64,000 nt of DNA, from positions 1 to 64,000 of the forward strand of contig CAMZJA010000002.1 in NCBI GenBank assembly GCA_947307415.1, read 5' to 3'. Positions within the stretch are counted from its first letter, which is position 1. The number at the start of each line of letters is the position of its first letter. The notes under the pieces are model-generated. The model ran no database searches. It had not been told where the DNA came from and saw only the letters and a list, made by a program, of their open reading frames with translations. The DNA comes from an uncultured Bacteroidales bacterium. Lineage in GTDB: Bacteria > Bacteroidota > Bacteroidia > Bacteroidales > F082. Positions 36,215-45,538 of the stretch are shown here, one piece after another. The position numbers and the translations under genes were made by a program.

Positions 36215-39200
36215 TTAATGATTTATTACAATTCTGAATACTTTTTCTTCTTTATCTATTTCTATATGGCATTTTAGGCCAATCGAATCACAATAATATA
36301 ACAATGAAATGAGAGTGAATCCATATTGCCTATAAGGAGTGGGAGACTTTAAAAATCTGTCCATGGAGTCTTTATTATATTTTTTTTCCAATTCTATTTT
36401 CATCACCTCTATCTTGTTATTTGACAAATTAAGATTATTTTCTATCATAAAACCAGTATCAAAGAAAACAAGTTTAATCTCTTTTCCAGAACAATACTTT
36501 CCTGCATTAATAATCATTTGGATGATGTATGAACGGATTATAGTCAACGTACCTGGGATAAAAATATCTGGAGGCGTTCCATAGACACTTAATCGAACTT
36601 CTTTATTAGTTGTATCAGTAATTGTATCCAATAGTAATATAAACTTCTTATTAAAAACAGTTTTCAATGATACACCTCGATTCCGTTGTGGGTTGTATGG
36701 GATGCATTTGTAATTAAGCAATAAAGCATACATGTGACGAATTGTCACGTCCGAAAACATGACCAAACTATTGGGAATTGACTTATAGTACTCAGGAGGA
36801 AGATTATCTAGATCCCACCCGCCAAGATTTAACCTATGATTAGACACCATAGTAATCATTGCTAAATGTTCTTTCTCTGCCCAAACCTCAAACATTTTTT
36901 CATCAGACACATGCTTGACATAGTTGTCAAGTTCTGGTTTAAGCAATAGAAGTAGTCTGCCGAGCTCTTGTTTTTCTTTTATAAAATCGTTGTCCTTAAT
37001 GTTCTCTTGCTGTTTTTTTCCGAATAAAAATGTGACCAGACCAACTGTCTCGTCTTTAACTCTTCCACTATCATCATTTATTGGTTGATTTATGGTTAAT
37101 GTCAGATACGCTGCCCTACTAAACTTTCCATCAAATCTTTCTCCATAACCAAAGCCGTTTTTTTCTAGTTTTTTACGCATTACAAAAGGCCTACCTCTAT
37201 TAATGGTAATATCATCTGAATGTGTTATCTTATTATCAAGAAGTTTCGTGCAATAGAATGTATTATCATATGTTATACTATCTTTTTCAATGAAATAATC
37301 ATCAGTGCGATAATAGATAGAAAGCGTATGAATCAAATGATTGTCTCCTCGTGGTTTTATGGATATGTACGCTGCTTGCGCATCAATGATTTCCGCAAAG
37401 ACCTCAAGTAGATGATTCGCATTATTATCGAAAGTGTCATTTTTCATCTCTTGATTGGCGAACCTCTTTAATAACAGCTTTGCATATAAAACCATCGTAT
37501 GTTTTTCTATAAGATGAATGCCATCAACAGATTCATCATTTTCAATGAAAGATCTCGAATTATCGGATTTATAAAACATCCTAAACCAATTATAATAATA
37601 ATTTTCTTGAACTTTCTTATTATATTCGGATACCAGTTGTTTTCTGTTACCCCAAACTATTTTTTTAATGGAATCAAGTGTAATATCTTTATTTTCAAGC
37701 AACTCATTCAGATCGAATTTACCATCATCAACCTGCACTTTTTCCTTATGTAGATTATCCAAAGTCTTTCTTATGATGGTTGTATTATCATAAAACAAAT
37801 GTGGAAGAAGAACATTGTCTTTCCCGATTAAACTATCAATAAAGATAGAATTATACATATTTGTCTTGCTCACACAAAAATACTTATTATACTTCCTCAC
37901 ATCCATTTCTTCTCCTGTGCGCAATAATTCACCCAACCATAATGATTTTGACGGATCATCATGTGTAGCTATTTTTATGTAAAAAATCAGTTGTCTCGGG
38001 AATTGGTTTATTTTATTGTTATAATTCCTAATCCTGCTTTTAAATCTTGTATAATATGGTTTGTCGTTCAAGAGAGTTCCTTCGTCATTTATTGGAATAA
38101 TATAGTCGTTGATATCATATACCTGTTTTATTTCATCTTTAAGCTGGGTCAATATGATTTCTTTATCATCTTTGTCATCAAAATCAATCAACTGTTGCCC
38201 AACCAATTGATTGTTAATCAATTGTATTCTTTTCTTGATGCCATTAACATTTCTCAAGATTGTCTGGTCAAGAGTCTCGCCTTTAATAGTTAGCGCTTTC
38301 AGAATAGTATCAACATCGTCTTTTGTTATTATTATTCTTGATTCCTTGACACATTTTTCCATCTCAGTTATTGAACCATTTATACGTTTGAATAGTTCTG
38401 TTAATTCACTGGGAAGGTTGTCAAGTACTTTTTTATACAATAGCCACGATTCCTGTATAACCTGCTTTCTAACCAAGGAATTGGAACCGAGGAGTGCCAA
38501 ATGTTTTAATAACACTTTAAGAAGAATAAAGTCATTAAATGAATAGTTTCTATCCTCTTTTTTTTCATTTAGTTTAAACACTCCGTTTTTTAATTCCTGA
38601 AGCATCATGTTGAAAGCAAAACGACGTATTCTAGCATAATCAGACAAGGGTGGAGTGGAAACTGCTTTAATAAATGCAATTTTATCATCAATTGTATTAC
38701 ACTCTTTACGAAACAAAGTATCGAGAATTTTTTCAATATGATCCGTTTTTGCCTTTATGCTTTCATCACCAAGATTTGCGTTAGATACTTCATAAAAAAT
38801 CCTGTTCTGCCATTGCATCCGCTTAAACACCCTATCCTTATCTTCTATTTCATTTTTTTCATCATTAGAATATACCTTTTCGTTGTATTTTGATTTATTC
38901 AATTCAATGATATTCCTACAATCGGTAATTACTGAATTCTTTTTTAAACTTTTATAGAAGTCTCTTTGGTTACAAAGATAACAGTCGGCATTCTCTGATT
39001 TGCACGAAGGAACGAAGAAATGATTGAATGAATATATCCCATTTTGTATTAATAAATCATTAGATATCTCATTATATTTGAATTTAGATAAACGGTTGAT
39101 AATAGTCACAACGCCATCAAACTTGAATGTCGGATCATTGAGAATCTCAGCAATTTGTCTTTTGGCCGTAAAATATGAATTGCCTGTTAATAGAGCTTGG

Positions 39201-42200
39201 TCGACAAAATAATAGTTAATGAATTTGTCTCCGTCTTTTACTGAAAGACCTGGGATATGCTCTTGAACCTGTGATTTAATAATAGCGTCATATTGTTTTC
39301 TTAGCACCTCCAATTGTCTAATTATTGAATGTTTATATTTGATATCATGGTCATGTATGTCAAGAAATAAGACATAGGCGCTGTTATTGAAAAGATACTT
39401 GTTTATAAAAGAGGTTAATTGAGGGTTTTTATCCGGTTCAACTGTGACAAGAACATTAATTCGCGCTTCTTTGTCTCTCAACTTTCCACCAATAGTAAAT
39501 ATTTCTTGCTTATTGTATGGTTCTTTTAAATATTCAACCACCCAATTATATAATTGGGGCCACTTTATTATTTTGTTATTTTCCAAACCAGACTTTAACA
39601 GCTGAATTTTTTTATTTGACTCATTAATATAACCAGGAATATCAAAATAATATCTATAGTGTTTATCACCAAGTTTCAGATGACCAAAATGAATGAAACT
39701 TTTCATATCAATTAGTCTATCTCCAGTATATCCATAGTAATCTGATAATTGTTCATTATTTTTGTCTGGTGGTATGGACATTTGTGGGTATCCCAGTAGA
39801 TTATTTACATTCAGCGATGCATTTCGAGTTCGGACAATAAATTTTTCCTCACTGAAGTCATTATTTGGAAATGTAGCTTCGTCAATCAATCGATGCCATC
39901 GGGTCTTTTTTGAACAAAGAAAATGTATCGTCCTTAATCCAACCGATACCGTCCGATTCGTTTCGTCCACGCCTGTCCATCCCCATTCGCTTTCCATTTT
40001 GGTCTGCCCACCCTCACATAATTCTTCAACACCCTTTGGCCTGTCTCTAACAAGAATAGTACAATAGTTATATTCAGAATCAACGTGAAATAATGGCTGT
40101 TCCTTTTTGAATCGGCTGATTAGTTTATCAAATGTGGTGAGTGTAGTTGCTATGGGGACAATCGTAATTAAAACACATTTTTCATTTTGAACAACATGAT
40201 GCTTCTCCCCTTGTAAATCAGCATTATCATGAGATGAGACGTTAACGAAATCAAAAACCAAATCATTTGATTCCTTTTCTGTGTCTGAATCGTTTTCTGT
40301 GTCTTTATCTATTTTCGCGTCTTTTTTTCTGCCCTCATATCCAATAACACTATTTTCAACATAATAATCATGTTTTGAGCACTGCTTTGAATAGTCTGTT
40401 AATATTTTTGAAACGCAATCTATCAATAATTTCGAGTACTGATGGTATCCGAGCAATACCACTCTTTTCTTCTCGGAATTAGCGTTTAATTGTTTGACAA
40501 TATTTCGAGCGACACAAATTGCAAACTTTTTGGCATAAAAACCGTTTAAGAACAAATAATCGGCTTGATAAAATTCATCAATGTATATCTTTTCTCCAAG
40601 TCTAGCTGGTATATTTATAACACATCCAAAACCATTTGTTGTGGAGTCTTCTATTGGTTGTTCTAAAACTTGATTTTCAATATGACTTGCTATTTCAGTA
40701 TCCAAGTCATAATGCCGAATAAACTTGTTTAGTCCTTTCTGTTTTTCATTTGTTATTTGGGAATAAGCAAGTGGTATTCTTTTTAATGCGTTAGAATAGT
40801 TTTTCCTCAGTTCTTGATTGATATAACAAAAATCATCTTTAGTAGAACCACTCAAGCTTAGAATTTGTAATTTATTGGATATCAGCACCGTGGCATACTT
40901 TGCAGACCATATTTCCTGATTCTTCTTAGAAATTGTTTCTGTTATTAAAAAAGAGATGCCTTCAAGACGATTATAGATGTTGTCATCCAAATTATATAAT
41001 ATAATCGTTTCAGGCTGATGCTGATCCTGAAGGTTTAGTCTAATATATGCAATTAGTTTGAAAAGAAAAAAAGGTGGAAAAATGTTAAAATCGGATGCAT
41101 TTAAACAAATGTTTTGAGAAAGTGAGTTTATTTGGTTAATAATTAGATCACCAATTCTTTTAATGCAGTATTTTTGGTCTTCTTTGTTATTAATAGTAAC
41201 CTTATCAAAAGGACCCACACGGACCTCTTTGGCTTCAAACAACATACTTTCTACTGTTATAACATCCGAATTGTTGTTGCTTTTATTAATATCCAAAACC
41301 GAAGTATCATCAACACTCCTTATTGAAACCGTAATTGGCTGTTGCCTTTTTTTAACGGGAAGAATAACTTGATAAATAGTCCCTGGATCACCATCCACCT
41401 CTACGGGATCAGTAATTGTTGCACCCCTGCTCTCCAACTTTTCTTTTTTGTTCTCGGTTTTGTTTGTCTCGACAGAAAAATAGCCGCCATTATTTATAAT
41501 TGAAGAAACAAAAGCTTTTATCCCCAAGTGGGATACATGTCTTAATATCAACTGGATGCTATTGTCAGGAAGCATTTCTTGAGGATCAAAAAAATGTCTT
41601 AAACCCAACTGAGCGTTACCAAGTGATTCATCTTTGTCATTATCATCTATTTTGATTTCTTCATTTTCCTTATAGAAAGTGTTGACAATCCCTTTTTGGC
41701 CATTATCACTTAATTCAAACACCAAAAACCGGTCGTCACTTGAATAGTCTTGAAAAAATGGGATTTTTTCACGCAGATCAACTTGTATATCACTCTTTTT
41801 ATAAAACCTTATTGACAACCAACCATTCTTTTCGTCGGTGTGAAGTATGATATTCTGAACTAATTCATATATGTTATTACTGTATTCGTGAAAAATGTCT
41901 TTTGTTTCATCGTATTGCTGGTTGATTGTTTCTTCTTTATTGTTTATTGAAGCCAGGTATCCTTTTGCAAGCCACTCCTCTAAAAAACTACAAGTGAAAT
42001 CCGTATCCAGATGAATCTTAATACTTTTAATGGATTTATTAAGGATTTCTTGGAAAGGATTATTAATCACTATTCTTTGGTGATCAAAATACGATTCAAC
42101 AGAACACTTGTCAATAGGCAACAATAATGATCTGCTGCTTCCCGGTGCGTCGTGAGAAAGACTATAAGGAAAACTTTTTGTAATTATTCTATTATTATAA

Positions 42201-42700
42201 TTATCAATATAATAAACGCATCGCCTACTTGCACGAGGAGTTGGCAATACATCTATTATTGATAATTTTTGCCCATTTGTATATATATATCTGTTTTTGC
42301 TTTTTTGATCAAGCCCAGAAACATCAATTCCAAATGAAAAATCCAATTTCTCATTCTGTTTATTATTATCACTAAGCCACGCAATTAATGGAAGCAAATT
42401 AGGATCACCGACGCTCGCATTGTTTTTTACATACACTATACTAATAAAAAACACTGTTTTATTGTCAATTTCATTGATCAAAGTTTGATAATCCAAGTCG
42501 GTTCCAAATACAGCTATTGCATCAATTGGTCTTGTATCTTCGTGATAGCGTATAGCCACAGAACAAGCCCTTAAGGCACAAAAGTCTTCTTCTCCAAAAG
42601 AACTATTTCCTCCATGACATAGTTCATATAGACCAAAAACAAGTCTCCATATATTATTGGAGAATTCTTTTTCAATATGAATAGCTATCTTTTTCAACAT
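36215..42700 (-). CDS. giant multidomain sensor ATPase with GHKL and phosphoribosyltransferase-like domains
   Basis: This is a 2161-residue protein. Residues about 1-230 are unrecognised. About 270-440 form a GHKL-type ATPase: the N box is YELVQNI (279 onward), the G1 box is LSDNGQKG (332-334) and the G2-like segment is LGLRHFF near 363. Around 743-860 and 1160-1185 are two phosphoribosyltransferase-like stretches (VVLLGYHQYSK then LITIVPIATTLTTF; YYFVDQALLTGNSYF). A long helical part follows. About 1760-1930 is GAF-like. The C-terminal 200 residues resemble a histidine-kinase ATPase (AEKEHLAMI, IIQMIINAGKY, MIENNLN, YGFTLISLL). It lies 12 bases upstream of the receiver-TIR gene and probably controls it. 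ATG 42700 replaces a TTG at 42709. Confidence 0.6.
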   Translation of the reverse strand: MLKKIAIHIEKEFSNNIWRLVFGLYELCHGGNSSFGEEDFCALRACSVAIRYHEDTRPIDAIAVFGTDLDYQTLINEIDNKTVFFISIVYVKNNASVGDPNLLPLIAWLSDNNKQNEKLDFSFGIDVSGLDQKSKNRYIYTNGQKLSIIDVLPTPRASRRCVYYIDNYNNRIITKSFPYSLSHDAPGSSRSLLLPIDKCSVESYFDHQRIVINNPFQEILNKSIKSIKIHLDTDFTCSFLEEWLAKGYLASINNKEETINQQYDETKDIFHEYSNNIYELVQNIILHTDEKNGWLSIRFYKKSDIQVDLREKIPFFQDYSSDDRFLVFELSDNGQKGIVNTFYKENEEIKIDDNDKDESLGNAQLGLRHFFDPQEMLPDNSIQLILRHVSHLGIKAFVSSIINNGGYFSVETNKTENKKEKLESRGATITDPVEVDGDPGTIYQVILPVKKRQQPITVSIRSVDDTSVLDINKSNNNSDVITVESMLFEAKEVRVGPFDKVTINNKEDQKYCIKRIGDLIINQINSLSQNICLNASDFNIFPPFFLFKLIAYIRLNLQDQHQPETIILYNLDDNIYNRLEGISFLITETISKKNQEIWSAKYATVLISNKLQILSLSGSTKDDFCYINQELRKNYSNALKRIPLAYSQITNEKQKGLNKFIRHYDLDTEIASHIENQVLEQPIEDSTTNGFGCVINIPARLGEKIYIDEFYQADYLFLNGFYAKKFAICVARNIVKQLNANSEKKRVVLLGYHQYSKLLIDCVSKILTDYSKQCSKHDYYVENSVIGYEGRKKDAKIDKDTENDSDTEKESNDLVFDFVNVSSHDNADLQGEKHHVVQNEKCVLITIVPIATTLTTFDKLISRFKKEQPLFHVDSEYNYCTILVRDRPKGVEELCEGGQTKMESEWGWTGVDETNRTVSVGLRTIHFLCSKKTRWHRLIDEATFPNNDFSEEKFIVRTRNASLNVNNLLGYPQMSIPPDKNNEQLSDYYGYTGDRLIDMKSFIHFGHLKLGDKHYRYYFDIPGYINESNKKIQLLKSGLENNKIIKWPQLYNWVVEYLKEPYNKQEIFTIGGKLRDKEARINVLVTVEPDKNPQLTSFINKYLFNNSAYVLFLDIHDHDIKYKHSIIRQLEVLRKQYDAIIKSQVQEHIPGLSVKDGDKFINYYFVDQALLTGNSYFTAKRQIAEILNDPTFKFDGVVTIINRLSKFKYNEISNDLLIQNGIYSFNHFFVPSCKSENADCYLCNQRDFYKSLKKNSVITDCRNIIELNKSKYNEKVYSNDEKNEIEDKDRVFKRMQWQNRIFYEVSNANLGDESIKAKTDHIEKILDTLFRKECNTIDDKIAFIKAVSTPPLSDYARIRRFAFNMMLQELKNGVFKLNEKKEDRNYSFNDFILLKVLLKHLALLGSNSLVRKQVIQESWLLYKKVLDNLPSELTELFKRINGSITEMEKCVKESRIIITKDDVDTILKALTIKGETLDQTILRNVNGIKKRIQLINNQLVGQQLIDFDDKDDKEIILTQLKDEIKQVYDINDYIIPINDEGTLLNDKPYYTRFKSRIRNYNNKINQFPRQLIFYIKIATHDDPSKSLWLGELLRTGEEMDVRKYNKYFCVSKTNMYNSIFIDSLIGKDNVLLPHLFYDNTTIIRKTLDNLHKEKVQVDDGKFDLNELLENKDITLDSIKKIVWGNRKQLVSEYNKKVQENYYYNWFRMFYKSDNSRSFIENDESVDGIHLIEKHTMVLYAKLLLKRFANQEMKNDTFDNNANHLLEVFAEIIDAQAAYISIKPRGDNHLIHTLSIYYRTDDYFIEKDSITYDNTFYCTKLLDNKITHSDDITINRGRPFVMRKKLEKNGFGYGERFDGKFSRAAYLTLTINQPINDDSGRVKDETVGLVTFLFGKKQQENIKDNDFIKEKQELGRLLLLLKPELDNYVKHVSDEKMFEVWAEKEHLAMITMVSNHRLNLGGWDLDNLPPEYYKSIPNSLVMFSDVTIRHMYALLLNYKCIPYNPQRNRGVSLKTVFNKKFILLLDTITDTTNKEVRLSVYGTPPDIFIPGTLTIIRSYIIQMIINAGKYCSGKEIKLVFFDTGFMIENNLNLSNNKIEVMKIELEKKYNKDSMDRFLKSPTPYRQYGFTLISLLYYCDSIGLKCHIEIDKEEKVFRIVINH

Positions 42701-42761
42701 AATAATCAACCTTAATATCCACTAAAACCAGAAAGTATATTTCCAAATGCCTACGCTCAAC

Positions 42762-44012
42762 CTACATCTTCTGATCCAAGTTCTTCCCCTTCTCCTCGTG
42801 TTCAAAGTTCGGGATAAACTCCTTGATGGCTTCTACCACCTGGGCTTTGGTGAAATCATCCTTTGCAAAAAGAGTTTCCAGTTTCTCAAAGAAGGCGTTC
42901 ACCTCCGGCATTGGCCTACGGGTGGTTTCCTCCACCACACCCAGAGCCATAAAGCGGTTCATGTTGATGCACTCACCCGGGATGTAGAACTCCTCGTAAG
43001 CCTTCTCACCCGTAGTGTCGCTCTTAAAGTACACCGTTGGGTACTTTATCAGTTGAGAGTTTAGAGTTGAGGGTTTAGAGTCAGTGGCAAGTTCAGAGTT
43101 TTTAAGTTGATAGGCTTTAAGCTTAGCTTCCTCATCAGTTGCGCAAAGATCTTTCTCCATACCGTTGGCTTCAACAAATTTGTCACAAATCGAAGAGAAC
43201 GTCAGCATCTGGTCCTCACCCAATTTCGGGAAGAACACTTCGCCGCCATTGCCCAGAATGCATGCCAGCATACAAATCTGACCAGACTCCTCAGGCGACA
43301 CAAAGTAACGCTTCACATCACTTGGTGCCGCCAGCGGCTGCTTCTTCTGCAAACGGTGAATCCAACCATCAGGCAATGAGCCGTTACTGAACGCCACATT
43401 AGCAAAACGGGCAGTGGTCACTTTGAAGTACTTGTTGTAAGCCATCACCAAGTCCTCCATAATGCGCTTCGATGCCCCCATGATATTCACAGGATTGGCG
43501 GCTTTGTCGGTCGATACGCAGAAGAAGTGCTTTGGAGGATAGACCGTCAGCAGATCCATCAGCTTCTTTGCCTTGATGTCGTTGTTCTCAATCAGGGCCT
43601 GAACCGAATACCTGTCCTTCTCCGAGCGCACATGCTTGTGGGCAGAGAAGTTGGCTACAATGTCAAAACCCTTCTCCTCGCGGAAGATGCGCTCAAAGAT
43701 GGGGTCAGCGAAGTTGAGCGTGTAGCAACGGAACTCGTCCGGCACATACAGTCCGTTGGTCGAGCGCACATCGCGCACCAGCTCAGCGAGGCCGTTCTCA
43801 TTCAGGTCAACCACCACTACCGATACCGGCTCAAAGCGCAGCACCGCCTTGATGAAGCTGGAACCGATGGAGCCAGCACCACCTATCACACACACTTTCT
43901 TACCCTTAATTTCGCGTGTCAGCGTCTCACGGTTAGCCTCAATATCGGCTTTAAACATGCTGACAGGACGATATGTCACCGAGTCAGCTATAAACTTGTC
44001 AAGATTAAACAT
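42762..44012 (-). CDS. nucleotide-sugar 4,6-dehydratase of the polysaccharide biosynthesis family
   Basis: This 416-residue SDR enzyme is related to UDP-N-acetylglucosamine 4,6-dehydratases (WbpM/FlaA1 family). The cofactor motif is VIGGAGSIGSSF near residue 42, ANFSAHKHVRSEKD and VSTDKAANPVNIMG follow, and the active-site lysine is in MGASKRIMED, where a methionine stands in place of the usual tyrosine as in WbpM-type enzymes. The middle part, residues about 304-321 (STLNSQL region), is encoded by an in-frame family D repeat. The first part of a nucleotide-sugar pathway is likely, but the product is unknown. A copy of the 76-residue gene lies 14 bases upstream. Confidence 0.8.
   Translation of the reverse strand: MFNLDKFIADSVTYRPVSMFKADIEANRETLTREIKGKKVCVIGGAGSIGSSFIKAVLRFEPVSVVVVDLNENGLAELVRDVRSTNGLYVPDEFRCYTLNFADPIFERIFREEKGFDIVANFSAHKHVRSEKDRYSVQALIENNDIKAKKLMDLLTVYPPKHFFCVSTDKAANPVNIMGASKRIMEDLVMAYNKYFKVTTARFANVAFSNGSLPDGWIHRLQKKQPLAAPSDVKRYFVSPEESGQICMLACILGNGGEVFFPKLGEDQMLTFSSICDKFVEANGMEKDLCATDEEAKLKAYQLKNSELATDSKPSTLNSQLIKYPTVYFKSDTTGEKAYEEFYIPGECINMNRFMALGVVEETTRRPMPEVNAFFEKLETLFAKDDFTKAQVVEAIKEFIPNFEHEEKGKNLDQKM
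43051..43102. repeat. family D repeat inside the dehydratase gene
   Basis: It is made of tandem units of the type AGTTTAGAGTTGAG. The inverse orientation of the same units forms the spacer at 44261-44326. The coding frame stays open, adding about 17 residues. Confidence 0.7.
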
Positions 44013-44026
44013 ATTGTATTGTTATT

Positions 44027-44257
44027 TTATTCGTATTGATTCTTATGTTTGTTTTGTTCACACAATTCTAATAATTCCATGAATTTACCAAGCCTCGGCT
44101 CTTGCAACTCCCCTGCATTCATCAGTTTCCTCCCTCGCTTTAGGAAGTGAACCATCAACTTTTCTTCGTCATAATATTTGGAGGGGTTCCTATGATTTGC
44201 CTCAATGAAGCTCTTCACCTCATTGTAACGAGCCAGCCATCTCTCGTCCTGTGTCAT
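44027..44257 (-). CDS. 76-residue MTQDE-type small protein, copy 1
   Basis: This small helical, basic protein is of uncertain function. It begins MTQDERWLARYNEVKSF and has NHRNPSKYY, LKRGRKLMNAGEL and a tyrosine at the penultimate position. The spacing of the aromatic, Arg-Arg and Ala-Gly-Glu-Leu residues resembles the helicase-associated (HA) domain, but no helicase is attached. It is about 87 percent identical by eye to copy 2 at 52324 and is related to the broken copy at 28735. It lies between wecB and the dehydratase gene. Confidence 0.7.
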   Translation of the reverse strand: MTQDERWLARYNEVKSFIEANHRNPSKYYDEEKLMVHFLKRGRKLMNAGELQEPRLGKFMELLELCEQNKHKNQYE

Positions 44258-44260
44258 AAG

Positions 44261-44326
44261 CCTTGAACTTCAAACTCTCAACTCTAAACTTCTAAACTGA
44301 CCCTCAACACTAAACTCTAAACTTCG
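44261..44326. repeat. family D repeat between wecB and the small gene
   Basis: Tandem, slightly varied units of the type CTCTAAACTTCTAAACT and CAACTCTAAACT. The final units overlap the wecB stop codon and its last two codons. It is the inverse of the units inside the dehydratase gene at 43051-43102. Confidence 0.65.
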
Positions 44327-45489
44327 TACCTATCCACTTCTTCACCTTTCAGCACTCGGACGATACGCGAGCAAGCCTTGCCATCGCCATAAGGATTCAC
44401 AGCCTTGCTCATACGCTCGTATGCGGCTGCATCATCGAGGAGGGTGCTCACCTCATTGACGATAAGGTCGTGGTTGGTGCCCACTAAGTGTACAGTGCCG
44501 CTCTTGAGAGCTTCAGGGCGTTCGGTGGTGTCACGCATCACAAGGACGGGCTTTCCAAGTCCAGGAGCCTCTTCCTGAATACCGCCCGAGTCAGTCAGTA
44601 CCACGGTCGATTTCTCCATCAGATACACAAACTCCAGATACTGCAATGGCTCAATGAAGAAGAAATTCGGGCGGGTCAAGTCTTCACCAAACACTTCGTG
44701 AATGGGCTTGCGAACATTGGGATTCAAGTGCATAGGATAAACAAAGTCCACATCAGGATATTTCTCGCTCAAATCCTTCATGGCTGTTACCATGCTGATG
44801 AAGCCGTCACCGAAGTTTTCTCTTCTATGGCCGGTAATCAGTACCAACTTCTTTCCGCCATTAAGGCGAGTCACGTCATATCCAGCTGTCTTCAGCACAT
44901 TGATTTGCTCGTCTGCCAAATCCTTGTCAGTCTTCAGCTTACTGACTACCATGTGGAGAGCATCAATAACCGTGTTGCCTGTCACGTAAATCTGGCCTTG
45001 GGCTTTCTCTTCCTTCAGGTTACTTTCGCTCAAAGGCGTAGGTGAGAAGTTATAGGTGGCGATGCGGCCTGTAATTTGGCGGTTCATCTCCTCCGGCCAG
45101 GGGCTGTAGATGTTATGGGTGCGCAAACCAGCCTCCACATGACCCACGGGTATTTGCTGATAGAAAGCTGCCAAAGCGGCAGCGGTCGAAGTGGTAGTGT
45201 CACCGTGTACCAGCACCACATCCGGCTTGCACTCTTTGAACACATCGCGCATACCAGTAAGCACACGGGCAGTCACGTCGTAGAGATCCTGCCCCTGCTT
45301 CATGATGTTCAGGTCATAGTCAGGCTTCACGTCGAAAATCCGCAGTACCTGATCCAGCATCTCACGGTGCTGACCTGTCACGCACACGATTGTCTCAAAA
45401 TCGTTCGGGTATTTCTGAAACTCCTTCACCAGTGGGCACATCTTGATAGCTTCCGGTCTTGTGCCAAAGACCAGCATAATTTTCTTCAT
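44317..45489 (-). CDS. wecB: UDP-N-acetylglucosamine 2-epimerase (non-hydrolysing)
   Basis: This 390-residue GT-B-fold enzyme interconverts UDP-GlcNAc and UDP-ManNAc for surface polysaccharide. Conserved blocks are FGTRPEAIKM at the N-terminus, VTGQHREML, HGDTTTSTAAALAAF, GHVEAGLRTH, TGHRRENFG and TDSGGIQEEAPGLG near the UDP site. The length fits the family. The related FnlC-type epimerases differ in their N-terminal text, so the wecB assignment is preferred. It is at the junction between the five-gene defence-like operon and the capsule genes on its other side. Confidence 0.93.
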   Translation of the reverse strand: MKKIMLVFGTRPEAIKMCPLVKEFQKYPNDFETIVCVTGQHREMLDQVLRIFDVKPDYDLNIMKQGQDLYDVTARVLTGMRDVFKECKPDVVLVHGDTTTSTAAALAAFYQQIPVGHVEAGLRTHNIYSPWPEEMNRQITGRIATYNFSPTPLSESNLKEEKAQGQIYVTGNTVIDALHMVVSKLKTDKDLADEQINVLKTAGYDVTRLNGGKKLVLITGHRRENFGDGFISMVTAMKDLSEKYPDVDFVYPMHLNPNVRKPIHEVFGEDLTRPNFFFIEPLQYLEFVYLMEKSTVVLTDSGGIQEEAPGLGKPVLVMRDTTERPEALKSGTVHLVGTNHDLIVNEVSTLLDDAAAYERMSKAVNPYGDGKACSRIVRVLKGEEVDRYEV

Positions 45490-45538
45490 TGTATATTATT
45501 CTAAATGTTTATTACTCTTTAATTTACTTAGCCAACGA

